The notes below the pieces were generated by a model that was given only the letters and a program-made list of their open reading frames with translations, searched no databases and had not been told where the DNA came from. Positions 1 through 9,883 of a stretch of DNA of 64,000 nt are shown here, piece after piece (the first letter of the stretch is position 1; every line of letters starts with the position of its first letter). Source of the stretch: Acidovorax sp. Leaf78 (lineage in GTDB: Bacteria > Pseudomonadota > Gammaproteobacteria > Burkholderiales > Burkholderiaceae_C); contig NZ_LMLZ01000020.1 in NCBI RefSeq assembly GCF_001422735.1, positions 952,057 through 1,016,056 on the forward strand, given 5' to 3'. The translations under genes were made by a program, and so were the position numbers.

Positions 1-61
1 GCGCCACATCGGCGCGCAATTGTCGGGAGAGGGCGTTGCCGTCGATGAGCTGTGCTGTCAT
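1..61 (-). CDS. folD: FolD methylenetetrahydrofolate dehydrogenase/cyclohydrolase, 5' fragment
   Basis: The ATG lies at 59-61 on the minus strand and the gene runs off the left edge, so only about 20 codons are visible. They read MTAQLIDGNALSRQLRADVA, which matches the usual FolD N-terminus. FolD interconverts methylene-, methenyl- and formyl-tetrahydrofolate with NADP in the cytoplasm. It lies downstream of, and in the same direction as, the response-regulator gene, with a dispersed repeat between them. The assignment rests on this short stretch only. Confidence 0.7.
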   Translation of the reverse strand, partial: MTAQLIDGNALSRQLRADVA

Positions 62-83
62 GTCAAAAATACCGAATCAAAAT

Positions 84-126
84 GGCCGCTACCGCTTGTC
101 TTTAGAGCGCAGGCAGCTATAAAAAT
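84..126 (-). repeat. Dispersed intergenic repeat, family B
   Basis: Minus-strand copy of a short element also found at 15687, 34321, 37961 and 43897. All contain a 'tagctg' segment, then a spacer, then a variant of 'atccagcggtag'. It lies between folD and the response-regulator gene. Its function is unknown. Confidence 0.7.
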
Positions 127-149
127 GTGAGCAATGCAGTTTGTTCAGC

Positions 150-776
150 TCAACCCTTGGGTGCGTTCTGCCCCAGCGCGATCTTGAGCAGGTCAGCCAC
201 GGTGTTGGCGTTGAGCTTTTCCATGATGTTGGCGCGGTGCGCCTCCACCGTCTTGATGCTGATGCCCAGGTCGTCGGCGATCTGCTTGTTCAGGCGGCCG
301 GCCACGATGCGTTCGAGCACCTGGGCTTCGCGGCTGGTGAGCTTGGAGAGCAGGGCGTCGCGGCTGGCGGCCTGCTGGTAGCCGGCGAAGGCTTCGCGGG
401 CGTGGTCCAGCATGCGCTCGACCAGGCCCACCAGTTCTTCTTCATTGAAAGGTTTCTGGATGAAATCCAGCGCGCCCTTCTTCATGGTGTTCACCGCCAT
501 GGGCACGTCGCCGTGGCCGGTGATGAAGACGATGGGCAGGGGGGACTTGCGCTCGATCAGGCGGTCCTGCAGCTCCAGGCCGGTCATGCCGCCCATGCGG
601 ATGTCGACGATCAGGCAGGCCACCTCGCGCGGGTCGTAGCGCGAGAGAAAGGTCTCGGCCGAATCAAAGCAGCGTACCCGGTAGTCCTTGCCTTCCAGCA
701 GCCACTGCAGGGAGTCGCGAACCGCCTCGTCGTCATCCACAACGTAGACGGTGCCTTTTTTCGGAATCAAGCTCAT
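150..776 (-). CDS. FixJ/NarL-type response regulator
   Basis: The 208-residue protein has a receiver domain (about residues 8-125, phospho-acceptor Asp58 in LIVDIRMGG, conserved VVDDD acidic pocket) and a C-terminal LuxR-type helix-turn-helix (LTSREAQVLERIVAG, then KQIADDLGISIKTVEAH). It is a DNA-binding transcription regulator of a two-component system. The ATG at 774-776 overlaps the TGA of the upstream kinase gene as ATGA, so the pair is translationally coupled. A longer in-frame reading upstream exists only because it runs back through the kinase gene, and I rejected it. The divergent neighbour is the pyruvate dehydrogenase operon, which may be a target; that is inference from position only. 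Confidence 0.9.
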   Translation of the reverse strand: MSLIPKKGTVYVVDDDEAVRDSLQWLLEGKDYRVRCFDSAETFLSRYDPREVACLIVDIRMGGMTGLELQDRLIERKSPLPIVFITGHGDVPMAVNTMKKGALDFIQKPFNEEELVGLVERMLDHAREAFAGYQQAASRDALLSKLTSREAQVLERIVAGRLNKQIADDLGISIKTVEAHRANIMEKLNANTVADLLKIALGQNAPKG

Positions 777-3325
777 GCAGTTGTCCTTGGGTTTTGTATG
801 TTTGCTACAGAATTTGTAGTGGCATCCGCAGGTTTGGCAAGCGGCAGCCAGAAGAAGAACCTGCAGCCAATGACCTCTGTTCCATTGTAGAGGTTCTCCG
901 CCTGCATCCGGCCCTGGTGCGACTCGACGATGCTGCGGCACAGGTTCAGCCCCATGCCCATGCCTTCGGCCTTGGTGGAGAAGAACGCTTCGAACAGGCG
1001 CTCCAGCACCTCGGGCGCGAGGCCCTTGCCGGTGTCCTGCACCGAGAATTCAACGCCTTGACGGTCCTCGATGGTCTTGGGCACCACCCGCAGCTCCACG
1101 CTGCGGCCTGCCACCGGGCGGTCGGCGTGCTGGATGGATTCGGCGCCGTTTTTCATCAGGTTGACCAGCACCTGCTCGATCAGGATCGTGTCGGCCATCA
1201 CCGGCGGCAGGCGGGCCGCCACGTAGTGCGTCAGGCGCACGTTGTGGCGGCGCAGCTCGATGTCGGCCAGCTCCACCGCCTCGTTCACCATCGAATGCAC
1301 GTCCGCCAGCGTGCGGTTGGGCTCGCTCTTCTTCACAAAGGCGCGGATGCGCTGGATGATCTGGCCCGCCCGCTGGGCCTGGTGGGCCGTCTTCTGCAGC
1401 GCGGTCAGCAGGGCCTCTTCGGTCAACTGCCCGCTCTGGATGCGCGAGACCATGCCGCTGCAGTAGTTGTTGATGGCCGTGAGCGGCTGGTTCAGCTCGT
1501 GGGCCACGCTGGACGCCATCTCGCCCATGGTGATCAGGCGGCTGACCGACTGGGCGCGCTCGGCCTGGCGCGAGGCCTGCTCTTCAGCCTGGCGGCGCGG
1601 CGTGATGTCGGTGGCAATCACCATCTGCGCGAGGCGCCCGTCCACCCAGTTCAGGTAGCGCGACCGCACTTCCAGCCACTTGCCCAGGTCGGGCAGATAG
1701 ATTTCGGCGTTTTCGGTGCGAGCGCTGGTGAGTGGGTCGGTCGGCAGCCCCATCAGGCCGTCCTCGTCGTCCATGCCGGTGTTGCTGGTGCCTGCCACGG
1801 GCACCACACCAGCCTGCGCCACCAGTTGCAGATGCCCGCCGGTCTGCGAGCCAAACCATTGCCGGTACAGCTTATTGGCAAACAGCAGCTCCTCGCTGCC
1901 CAGCGGAGCGACGGATACCGAAGCGTCCAGCGACTCGAGCACGATGGTGAAGCGTTCGTGCGATGCCGACAGCTGCTCGCGGATGCGGTTGGGCTCGGTG
2001 ATGTCGGTCATCGACGTCATCCAGCCGGTCTGATGGCCGCGCGCGTCGATCAGCGGCGACACGTACAGCCGCGCATCGAACAAGGTGCCGCTCTTGCGCC
2101 GCACCCGCACCTGAAAGCCACCCACGATGGTCTTGCCCGACAGCTCGTCGCGCAGCTTGGCGTGCAGGGCTTCGTGGTCGGAATCGGGCCAGTAGGGGAA
2201 GGGCGCCTTCAGGCCCACCAGCTCGGCCTCGCTCCAGCCGGTCATCTGGCAGAAAGCGGCGTTCACGTACGTGATGCGGCCTTCCATGTCCAGCGCGCGC
2301 ATGCCGGTCAGTATGGAGTTCTCCATCGCACGGCGGAAGTTGGTCTCGGCCACCAGGGCCTGCTGCGCCTGCATGCGCCGGCGCGTGTGGCGCCAGGTGG
2401 CGATCAGCATCCAGGCCGTCATGGCCGACAGCGTGCCCACCAGCCAGAAAAGCCCGCTGCCCACCACGCCCAGCGATGTGCGGTAGGCCTGCGCTTTCAG
2501 CACCAGGCCGTTGCCTACGGGCGAGACGGGCACCTCGTATTCATTGGCCCGCGGCGCCCACGGCAGCAGCTGCGTGGCGGTGTTGCGCGGCCCCAGCGGC
2601 GTGCCCGCCAGTACCTGGTTCTTGCCGTCCAGCAGCGTCACGGCATAGCGCGCCAGCACCTCGGTGGGCGTGCCGTAGCGCAGCAGGCTGTCGATGGAAT
2701 ATTCGCCCAATACCACACCGCTGAACTTGCCTTGGTTGTTCAGCGGCACCTGCAGTTGCAGCAGCGGTGTGGCGTCTCCCGCGGTGACCGCGGGCTGGGC
2801 GTACACGGGCTGCTGCAGGTCGCGTGCCAGGCCGAAAGTGTCCGCTGTGTCGCCAGGCTTGAGCACCTCGCCGGCAATGCGCAGCTCGCTGCTTGCCAGG
2901 GTGGGGGCGGCGTGGCTGGCGCGGATGCGGCGGCGCTCGTCGATCCAGGTGATGGCCTGCAGTTCGGGGTATTGGCTGATCAGGGTCTCGGCGCGGCTCA
3001 CGAATTCGGAGCGCTCCAGCTCCTGGTTCGACAGGTCGCGCGCAATGCGCATGAGCTGTTCCTGCCGTTCCAGCAGGCGCAGCCGCACGCGCTGCTGGGC
3101 ATATTCCACATCACGGCGCAGGGCTTCCTGTTCCCGTTCGGCCTCTTCCGCCCTCAAATACCAGAACGCCGCCACGATAGCCGCCAGAAACATCAGCACC
3201 GCGGCCAGAGGGGCCAACGCCGCAAAACGGTCCTGCCGGGTGGGCGACAGCCCACGCCACCACTTGCGCCACCAGCGAAGGGGCGCGACCACGGGGGACG
3301 CCGTGGGAGGGGAGGCGGAGGGCAT
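773..3325 (-). CDS. PAS-containing membrane sensor histidine kinase
   Basis: About 850 residues. A basic, Trp-rich N-terminus is followed by one membrane helix (LAAVLMFLAAIVAAFWYL), a periplasmic sensing region of roughly 230 residues, a second membrane helix (LFWLVGTLSAMTAWMLIA), PAS domains (EGRITYVNAAFCQMTGWS and a second, less conserved one), the HisKA box with His609 in SVAHELNQPLTAINN, and an HATPase domain with N, G1 (DTGKGLAPE) and G2 (GMGMGLNL) boxes. The architecture resembles the DctB/FixL group that pairs with FixJ-like regulators, as it does here through an ATGA overlap. Start choice: ATG 3325 has GGAGG nine bases upstream, whereas ATG 3334 abuts the same GGAGG. The ligand is unknown. 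Confidence 0.88.
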   Translation of the reverse strand: MPSASPPTASPVVAPLRWWRKWWRGLSPTRQDRFAALAPLAAVLMFLAAIVAAFWYLRAEEAEREQEALRRDVEYAQQRVRLRLLERQEQLMRIARDLSNQELERSEFVSRAETLISQYPELQAITWIDERRRIRASHAAPTLASSELRIAGEVLKPGDTADTFGLARDLQQPVYAQPAVTAGDATPLLQLQVPLNNQGKFSGVVLGEYSIDSLLRYGTPTEVLARYAVTLLDGKNQVLAGTPLGPRNTATQLLPWAPRANEYEVPVSPVGNGLVLKAQAYRTSLGVVGSGLFWLVGTLSAMTAWMLIATWRHTRRRMQAQQALVAETNFRRAMENSILTGMRALDMEGRITYVNAAFCQMTGWSEAELVGLKAPFPYWPDSDHEALHAKLRDELSGKTIVGGFQVRVRRKSGTLFDARLYVSPLIDARGHQTGWMTSMTDITEPNRIREQLSASHERFTIVLESLDASVSVAPLGSEELLFANKLYRQWFGSQTGGHLQLVAQAGVVPVAGTSNTGMDDEDGLMGLPTDPLTSARTENAEIYLPDLGKWLEVRSRYLNWVDGRLAQMVIATDITPRRQAEEQASRQAERAQSVSRLITMGEMASSVAHELNQPLTAINNYCSGMVSRIQSGQLTEEALLTALQKTAHQAQRAGQIIQRIRAFVKKSEPNRTLADVHSMVNEAVELADIELRRHNVRLTHYVAARLPPVMADTILIEQVLVNLMKNGAESIQHADRPVAGRSVELRVVPKTIEDRQGVEFSVQDTGKGLAPEVLERLFEAFFSTKAEGMGMGLNLCRSIVESHQGRMQAENLYNGTEVIGCRFFFWLPLAKPADATTNSVANIQNPRTTA

Positions 3326-3501
3326 CGAGTCCATCCTCCGAGTGTAGGGGAGGCTTGTGCCCACACTGTCTTCGCTATTTTGTGCGTTTGCAGCATTTTC
3401 TTGCAATGTGAAATGCATAAGCACCATTTGAAATTGGCAAAAAATATGCGAAACTAGAGCCAACGACCTAAATTTGCTGCCACATCTACAGGAGACAAAA
3501 C

Positions 3502-6219
3502 ATGTCAGCTCAGCCCGACCAAACGGCCGGTTTCGGCATCGGCACGGACGCCGACCAGCAGGAAACCCGTGAATGGATGGACGCCCTGTCCGCCGTCATC
3601 GACAAGGAGGGCCCTGAGCGTGCCCATTTCCTGTTGGAGCAGCTTTTAGAACACGCCCGCCAGAGCAGCATCGACATGCCGTTCTCTGCCAACACGGGCT
3701 ACGTGAACACCATCGAAGTCGACCAGGAAGCCCATTGCCCTGGCAACATTGCGATCGAAAAGCGCCTGCGCGCCTACATGCGATGGAACGCCATGGCCAT
3801 GGTCGTGCGGGCCAACCGCCTGAACCCGGCCGACGGTGGCGACCTGGGCGGTCACATCGGCTCGTTCGCGTCCGTCGCCAGCATGTTCGGCGCTGGTTTC
3901 AACCACTTCTGGCACGCCGCCAGTGAAGACCACGGCGGCGACCTGCTGTACATCCAGGGCCACAGCTCGCCCGGCATCTACGCCCGCGCCTACCTCGAAG
4001 GCCGCCTGACCGAAGAGCAGCTCGACAGCTTCCGCCAGGAAGTGGACGGCAAGGGCCTCTCGAGCTACCCGCACCCCAAGCTGATGCCCGAGTTCTGGCA
4101 GTTCCCCACGGTGTCGATGGGCCTCGGCCCACTCATGGCCATCTACCAGGCGCGCTTTCTCAAGTACCTGCACGCCCGCGGCATTGCCGACACCGAAAAA
4201 CGCAAGGTCTGGGTGTTCTGCGGCGACGGCGAAATGGACGAGCCCGAATCGCTGGGCGCCATCGGCCTGGCCGCGCGTGAAAACCTGGACAACCTGGTCT
4301 TTGTCGTCAACTGCAACCTGCAGCGCCTGGACGGCCCGGTGCGCGGCAACGGCAAGATCGTCCAAGAACTTGAAAGCGAGTTCCGCGGCAGCGGCTGGAA
4401 CGTCATCAAGCTCCTGTGGGGCAATGGCTGGGACACCCTGCTGGCGCGCGACAAGACCGGCAAGCTCAAGCAGCTGATGATGGAGACGCTGGACGGCGAC
4501 TACCAGGCCATGAAGGCCAACGACGGCGCCTTCGTGCGCAAGAACTTCTTCGGCAAGTACCCCGAGACCGCCAAGCTGGTCGAGCACATGAGCGACGAAG
4601 AGATCTTCGAGCTGCGCCGTGGTGGCCACGAGCCCGCCAAGGTGTATGCCGCCTTCCGCGCCGCCAACGAGCACAAGAACCAGCCCACCGTGCTGCTGGT
4701 CAAGACCGTCAAGGGCTATGGCATGGGCAAGGCCGGTGAAGGCAAGAACACCGTGCACCAGACCAAGAAGCTCACGGACGAAGACATCAAGTACATCCGC
4801 GACCGTTTCAACATCCCCGTGCCGGACAGCGAGCTGCCCAATCTGCCGTACTACAAGCCGGCCGACGACACGCCGGAAATGCAGTACCTGCAAGAGCGCC
4901 GCAAGGCCCTGGGCGGCTACCTGCCCAAGCGCCTGCCCAAGGCCGAAGAGAGCTTCACCGTGCCCTCGCTCGACACCTTCAAGGCCGTGCTCGAGCCCAC
5001 CGCCGAAGGCCGTGAAATCTCCACGACCCAGGCGTACGTGCGCTTCTTGACGCAGCTGCTGCGCGACCAGGCCCTCGGCCCGCGCGTCGTGCCCATCCTG
5101 GTGGACGAAGCCCGCACCTTCGGCATGGAAGGCCTGTTCCGCCAGATCGGCATCTACAACCCCAAGGGCCAGCTGTACACCCCGGTCGACCGCGACCAGG
5201 TCATGTACTACAAGGAAGACAAGGCCGGCCAGATCCTGCAGGAAGGCATCAACGAAGCCGGCGGCATGGCCAGCTGGATCGCCGCAGCCACCAGCTACAG
5301 CACGAACAACCGGATCATGATCCCGTTCTACGTGTACTACTCGATGTTCGGCTTCCAGCGCATCGGCGACCTGGCCTGGGCGGCGGGTGACATGCAGGCC
5401 CGCGGCTTCCTCTTGGGCGGCACGTCCGGACGCACCACGCTCAACGGCGAAGGCCTGCAGCACGAAGACGGCCACAGCCACATCCTGGCCGGCACCATCC
5501 CCAACTGCGTGAGCTACGACCCGACCTTCGCGCACGAAGTCGGCGTGATCATGCACCACGGCTTGAAGCGCATGGTCGAGCGCCAGGAGAACGTCTTCTA
5601 CTACCTGACGCTGCTCAACGAAAACTACCCCATGCCCGGCCTGCAGCCCGGCACGGAAGAGCAGATCATCAAGGGCATGTACCTGTGCAAGCAGGCGCCC
5701 GCCCTGGCGGCAGACGCACCCACCGTGCAACTGCTGGGCAGCGGCACCATCCTGCGCGAATCCTTCTTCGCCCAGGAGCTGCTGGAGAAGGAATGGGGCG
5801 TGGCGGCCAGCATCTGGAGCTGCCCCAGCTTCAACGAATTGGCCCGCGACGGCCAGGACGTGGAGCGCTGGAACCTGCTGCACCCGACGGAAACCCCACG
5901 CACGTCCTTCGTGGCCGAGCAATTGGGCAAGACCACGGGCCCCGTGGTCGCATCCACCGACTACATGAAGAACTACGCGGACCAGATCCGCTCGTTCATC
6001 CCGGCTGGGCGCACCTACAAGGTGCTGGGCACCGACGGCTTTGGCCGCAGCGACTTCCGCAGCAAGCTGCGTGAGCACTTCGAGATCAACCGCCACTACA
6101 TCGTGGTGGCCGCCCTGAAGGCGCTGTCCGAAGAAGGCAAGGTGCCTGTGGCCAAGGTGGCAGAGGCCATCGCCAAGTACAACATCCAGGCCGACAAGGT
6201 CAACCCGCTCTACGCATAA
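3502..6219 (+). CDS. aceE: Pyruvate dehydrogenase E1, homodimeric type
   Basis: 905 residues, close to the usual 880-900 for the single-chain AceE form. It decarboxylates pyruvate with thiamine diphosphate and reductively acetylates the lipoyl group of E2, linking glycolysis to the TCA cycle. The ThDP/Mg motif begins at Gly241 (GDGEMDEP) and ends in NCNLQRLDGPV. Other family signatures are visible, such as LGGTSGRTTLNGEGLQH and the ITPARG-less C-terminus ending in NPLYA. A good ribosome site (AGGAGACA) precedes the ATG. It is the first gene of the aceE-aceF-lpd operon, 18 bases from aceF, and diverges from a two-component system. The intergenic stretch 3341-3501 is AT-rich and must hold both promoters, but I could not pick convincing -35/-10 boxes. 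Confidence 0.97.
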   Translation: MSAQPDQTAGFGIGTDADQQETREWMDALSAVIDKEGPERAHFLLEQLLEHARQSSIDMPFSANTGYVNTIEVDQEAHCPGNIAIEKRLRAYMRWNAMAMVVRANRLNPADGGDLGGHIGSFASVASMFGAGFNHFWHAASEDHGGDLLYIQGHSSPGIYARAYLEGRLTEEQLDSFRQEVDGKGLSSYPHPKLMPEFWQFPTVSMGLGPLMAIYQARFLKYLHARGIADTEKRKVWVFCGDGEMDEPESLGAIGLAARENLDNLVFVVNCNLQRLDGPVRGNGKIVQELESEFRGSGWNVIKLLWGNGWDTLLARDKTGKLKQLMMETLDGDYQAMKANDGAFVRKNFFGKYPETAKLVEHMSDEEIFELRRGGHEPAKVYAAFRAANEHKNQPTVLLVKTVKGYGMGKAGEGKNTVHQTKKLTDEDIKYIRDRFNIPVPDSELPNLPYYKPADDTPEMQYLQERRKALGGYLPKRLPKAEESFTVPSLDTFKAVLEPTAEGREISTTQAYVRFLTQLLRDQALGPRVVPILVDEARTFGMEGLFRQIGIYNPKGQLYTPVDRDQVMYYKEDKAGQILQEGINEAGGMASWIAAATSYSTNNRIMIPFYVYYSMFGFQRIGDLAWAAGDMQARGFLLGGTSGRTTLNGEGLQHEDGHSHILAGTIPNCVSYDPTFAHEVGVIMHHGLKRMVERQENVFYYLTLLNENYPMPGLQPGTEEQIIKGMYLCKQAPALAADAPTVQLLGSGTILRESFFAQELLEKEWGVAASIWSCPSFNELARDGQDVERWNLLHPTETPRTSFVAEQLGKTTGPVVASTDYMKNYADQIRSFIPAGRTYKVLGTDGFGRSDFRSKLREHFEINRHYIVVAALKALSEEGKVPVAKVAEAIAKYNIQADKVNPLYA

Positions 6220-6237
6220 ATCGAACCGGAGACAACA

Positions 6238-7947
6238 ATGGCATTGGTAGACATTCAAGTTCCGGACATCGGAGACTTCGACGAAGTCGGCGTGATCGAG
6301 TTGCTCGTCAAGCCTGGCGATACCGTCAAGGCAGAGCAGTCGCTCATCACCGTCGAATCCGACAAGGCATCGATGGAAATCCCGTCGAGCCACGCGGGCG
6401 TGATCAAGGAGATCAAGATCGCCGTGGGCGACAAGGTCAAGCAGGGCTCCGTCATCGTCGTGCTCGAATCGGCCGACGCTGGCGCAGCGGCTCCAGCACC
6501 GGCCGCAGCTTCTGCACCCGCTGCAGCAGCAGCCCCGGCACCGGCACCGGCACCTGCGCCTGCAGCTGCGGCTCCTGCACCTGCTGCAGCGCCTGCTGCG
6601 TCCGGCCCGGTGGAAGTGCGCGTTCCCGACATCGGCGACTTCAAGGACGTGGCCGTCATTGAAATGCTGGTCAAGGTCGGTGACACCATCAAGCTCGAGC
6701 AGTCGCTCTTCACCGTCGAATCCGACAAGGCCTCCATGGAGATCCCGTCGCCCGCCGCCGGCGTGCTCAAGGAGCTCAAGGTCAAGATCGGCGACACCGT
6801 CAACATCGGTGATTTGATCGCGGTGCTGGAAGGTTCCGCCCCGGCAGCCGCAGCACCTGCGGCACCCGCTGCTGCATCTCCAGCTCCAGCCGCACAGCCC
6901 GCGGCCACTGCGTCGGCACCTGCACCAGCCCAGGCCGCCGCAGCCGCACCAGCCCCCGCAGCAGCCGCTGTGGCCGTGCCCGCCCACCAGCCAGGCACGC
7001 CCGCCCCCGGCCTGCCGCATGCATCCCCCTCGGTGCGCAAGTTCGCCCGCGAGCTGGGCGTTCCGCTCGAAGAGATCAAGGGCACCGGCCCCAAGGGCCG
7101 CATCAGCCAGGACGACGTGCAGGCGTTCACCAAGCAGGTGATGAGCGGCGCCACCCAGACCAAGGCGCAGGCTGCCAAGGCGCCCGCGGGCGGTGGTGGT
7201 GGCTCCGGCGCAGGCCTCGACCTGCTGCCATGGCCCAAGGTCGACTTCAGCAAGTTCGGCACGGTGGAGCGCAAGGACCTGTCGCGCATCAAGAAGATCA
7301 GCGGCGCCAACCTGCACCGCAACTGGGTGATGATCCCCCACGTCACCAACAACGACGAGGCCGACATCACCGAGCTCGAAGCCTTCCGCGTCTCCACCAA
7401 CAAGGAGAACGAGAAGAGCGGCGTCAAGGTGACCATGCTCGCCTTCGTGATCAAGGCCGTGGTGGCCGCGCTCAAGAAGTTCCCCGAGTTCAACACCAGC
7501 CTGGACGGCGACACCCTCGTCTACAAGCAGTACTACAACATCGGCTTTGCGGCAGACACGCCCAACGGCCTGGTGGTGCCCGTACTCAAGGATGCCGACA
7601 AGAAGGGCATCATCCAGATCAGCAATGAAATGGGCGAGCTCGCCAAGAAGGCCCGCGACGGCAAGCTCGGCTCGGCCGACATGCAGGGCGGCTGCATGTC
7701 CATCAGCTCGCTGGGCGGCATTGGCGGTACGCACTTCACCCCCATCATCAACGCACCCGAGGTGGCCATCCTGGGCCTGTCCAAGGGCCAGATGAAGCCG
7801 GTGTGGGATGGCAAGCAGTTCGTGCCGCGCCTGGTGCTGCCGCTGTCGCTGTCGTACGACCACCGCGTCATCGACGGTGCATCGGCTGCGCGCTTCAACG
7901 CCTATCTGGGTCAGGTGCTGGCGGACTACCGCCGCATCCTGCTGTAA
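6238..7947 (+). CDS. aceF: Dihydrolipoamide acetyltransferase (PDH E2), two lipoyl domains
   Basis: 569 residues. Two N-terminal lipoyl domains carry the lipoylated lysines in [11 protein letters not shown] (Lys43 and Lys164). Each is followed by a long Ala/Pro linker (about 80-120 and 195-255), which acts as the swinging arm. Next come a peripheral-subunit-binding domain (about 262-300, [14 protein letters not shown]) and the catalytic domain with the active-site His542 in YDHRVIDGA. It transfers the acetyl group from lipoyl to CoA and forms the structural core of the complex. The near-identical lipoyl domains and GC-rich Ala/Pro linkers make internal recombination or length variation plausible. 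It lies 15 bases upstream of lpd. Confidence 0.97.
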   Translation: MALVDIQVPDIGDFDEVGVIELLVKPGDTVKAEQSLITVESDKASMEIPSSHAGVIKEIKIAVGDKVKQGSVIVVLESADAGAAAPAPAAASAPAAAAAPAPAPAPAPAAAAPAPAAAPAASGPVEVRVPDIGDFKDVAVIEMLVKVGDTIKLEQSLFTVESDKASMEIPSPAAGVLKELKVKIGDTVNIGDLIAVLEGSAPAAAAPAAPAAASPAPAAQPAATASAPAPAQAAAAAPAPAAAAVAVPAHQPGTPAPGLPHASPSVRKFARELGVPLEEIKGTGPKGRISQDDVQAFTKQVMSGATQTKAQAAKAPAGGGGGSGAGLDLLPWPKVDFSKFGTVERKDLSRIKKISGANLHRNWVMIPHVTNNDEADITELEAFRVSTNKENEKSGVKVTMLAFVIKAVVAALKKFPEFNTSLDGDTLVYKQYYNIGFAADTPNGLVVPVLKDADKKGIIQISNEMGELAKKARDGKLGSADMQGGCMSISSLGGIGGTHFTPIINAPEVAILGLSKGQMKPVWDGKQFVPRLVLPLSLSYDHRVIDGASAARFNAYLGQVLADYRRILL

Positions 7948-7962
7948 CAAGGAGACCCTGGT

Positions 7963-9828
7963 ATGGCAATCATTGATATCAAGGTTCCCGACATCGGCGA
8001 CTTCGCCGAAGTGGCGATCATCGAAGTGCTGGTCAAGCCCGGCGACACCATCAAGGCAGAGCAGAGCCTGGTCACCGTGGAGTCCGACAAGGCCTCCATG
8101 GAGATCCCCTCCAGCCACGCCGGCGTGGTCAAGGAGCTGAAGGTCAAGCTCGGCGACAAGATCGCCGAAGGCTCGGTGGTGCTCACGCTCGAAACGTCGG
8201 ATGCGGCCGCCGCACCGGCGCCAGCGCCTGCGGCTGCTCCAGCCGCGGCGTCTGCACCCGCAAGTTCTGAGCAAAAAGCTGCTCCAGCGCCCGCTGCACA
8301 AGCGCCAGCAGCTCCTAAAATCGAAGCATCCAGCTTCGGTGGCACTGCCGACCTGGACTGCGACGTTGTCGTGCTCGGTGGCGGCCCCGGCGGCTACAGC
8401 GCCGCCTTCCGCGCGGCCGACCTGGGCCTCAAGGTCGTCATCGTCGAGCGCTACGCCACCCTGGGCGGCGTGTGCCTGAACGTGGGCTGCATCCCCTCCA
8501 AGGCGCTGCTGCACGTGGCGGCCGTAATCGATGAAGTCAGCCACCTCAAGGCGGCCGGCATCGACTTCGGCGCACCGCAGGTCAACATCGACACCCTGCG
8601 CGGCCACAAGGACAAGGTCATCGGCAAGCTCACCGGCGGCCTGGCCGCCATGGCCAAGATGCGCAAGGTGACCACCGTGCGCGGCTACGGCAGCTTCGTC
8701 GGCGCCAACCACCTCGAAGTGGAAGAGACCAGCGGCACCGCGCAGGAGAAGACCGGCACCAAGAAGGTCATCGCCTTCAAGAAGGCCATCATCGCCGCCG
8801 GCAGCCAGGCCGTGCGCCTGCCCTTCATGCCCGACGACCCACGCGTGGTCGACTCCACCGGCGCCCTGGCGCTCAAGGAAGTCCCCAAGCGCATGCTCAT
8901 CCTGGGCGGCGGCATCATCGGCCTGGAAATGGGCACCGTGTACAGCACGCTGGGCGCACGCCTGGACGTGGTCGAAATGATGGACGGCCTGATGCAGGGC
9001 GCCGACCGCGACCTCGTCAAGATCTGGCAGAAGATGAACGCGCCGCGCTTCGACAACATCATGCTCAAGACCAAGACGGTGGGGGCCAAGGCCACGCCCG
9101 AAGGCATTGAGGTGACGTTCGCCGCAGCGGAAGAGGGCGGCACTGCACCCGCACCGCAGACCTACGACCTGGTCCTGCAGGCCGTGGGCCGCACGCCCAA
9201 CGGCAAGAAGATCGCCGCCGACAAGGCTGGCGTGGCCGTGACGGACCGGGGCTTCATCAACGTCGACATCCAGATGCGCACCAACGTGCCGCACATCTTC
9301 GCCATCGGCGACATCGTGGGCCAGCCCATGCTGGCGCACAAGGCAGTGCATGAAGCACACGTGGCAGCCGAAGTCATCGCTGGTGAATTGCAAGGCAACA
9401 AGGAGCTGGCCAGCGCCGCCTTCAACGCCCGCGTGATCCCGAGCGTGGCCTACACCGACCCCGAAGTGGCATGGGTGGGCCTGACCGAAGACCAGGCCAA
9501 GGCGCAAGGCATCAAGGTCAAGAAGGGCTTGTTCCCCTGGAACGCCTCCGGCCGCGCCATCGCCAACGGGCGCGATGAAGGCGTGACCAAGCTGCTGTTC
9601 GACGACTCGCCAGAGGCCCACGGCCACGGCAAGATCCTGGGCGGCGGCATCGTGGGCACCCACGCTGGCGACATGATCGGCGAGATCGCTTTGGCCATCG
9701 AGATGGGCGCGGACGCAGTCGACATCGGCAAGACCATCCACCCGCACCCCACGCTGGGCGAAAGCATCGGCATGGCGGCGGAGATCGCCCACGGCAGCTG
9801 CACGGACGTGCCGCCGCAGAAGAAGTAA
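7963..9828 (+). CDS. lpdA: Dihydrolipoamide dehydrogenase (E3) with N-terminal lipoyl domain
   Basis: 621 residues, about 140 longer than classical E3 because of an N-terminal lipoyl domain (Lys43 in [11 protein letters not shown]) and an Ala/Pro linker (about 78-120). The flavoprotein part shows the FAD-binding motif GGGPGGYSAA, the redox-active disulfide Cys171/Cys176 in CLNVGCIPSK, the NAD-binding GGGIIGLEMG, and the C-terminal HPHPTLGE interface His-Glu pair. It reoxidises dihydrolipoyl groups to make NADH. Lipoyl-E3 fusions of this type are known in beta-proteobacteria such as Neisseria (P64k). Last gene of the operon; a strong terminator follows 18 bases later. Confidence 0.96.
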   Translation: MAIIDIKVPDIGDFAEVAIIEVLVKPGDTIKAEQSLVTVESDKASMEIPSSHAGVVKELKVKLGDKIAEGSVVLTLETSDAAAAPAPAPAAAPAAASAPASSEQKAAPAPAAQAPAAPKIEASSFGGTADLDCDVVVLGGGPGGYSAAFRAADLGLKVVIVERYATLGGVCLNVGCIPSKALLHVAAVIDEVSHLKAAGIDFGAPQVNIDTLRGHKDKVIGKLTGGLAAMAKMRKVTTVRGYGSFVGANHLEVEETSGTAQEKTGTKKVIAFKKAIIAAGSQAVRLPFMPDDPRVVDSTGALALKEVPKRMLILGGGIIGLEMGTVYSTLGARLDVVEMMDGLMQGADRDLVKIWQKMNAPRFDNIMLKTKTVGAKATPEGIEVTFAAAEEGGTAPAPQTYDLVLQAVGRTPNGKKIAADKAGVAVTDRGFINVDIQMRTNVPHIFAIGDIVGQPMLAHKAVHEAHVAAEVIAGELQGNKELASAAFNARVIPSVAYTDPEVAWVGLTEDQAKAQGIKVKKGLFPWNASGRAIANGRDEGVTKLLFDDSPEAHGHGKILGGGIVGTHAGDMIGEIALAIEMGADAVDIGKTIHPHPTLGESIGMAAEIAHGSCTDVPPQKK

Positions 9829-9846
9829 TCGCATCAGCCATTGCGC

Positions 9847-9883
9847 AAAAAAGCCCAGGCAGTTCGCTGCCTGGGCTTTTTTT
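9847..9883 (+). terminator. Strong, probably bidirectional intrinsic terminator
   Basis: A 12-bp perfect stem (9851-9862 with 9867-9878, arm AAGCCCAGGCAG) has a TTCG tetraloop and is flanked by an A-run on the left and a T-run on the right. It can end the aceE-aceF-lpd transcript on the plus strand and the transcript of the convergent gene at 9954 on the minus strand. Confidence 0.95.

Noticed and set aside
150..941. Longer start for the response regulator
   Set aside because: The extra N-terminal residues are encoded inside the kinase gene, and the ATG at 776 fits the receiver-domain start and ATGA coupling.
794..3457. A long plus-strand frame opposite the sensor kinase
   Set aside because: The translation has no domains and is His/Gln/Arg-rich. 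The minus-strand kinase has all its motifs.
6480..7000. Tandem repeats in aceF
   Set aside because: They encode the normal Ala/Pro linkers between lipoyl domains, a family feature and not a separate element.
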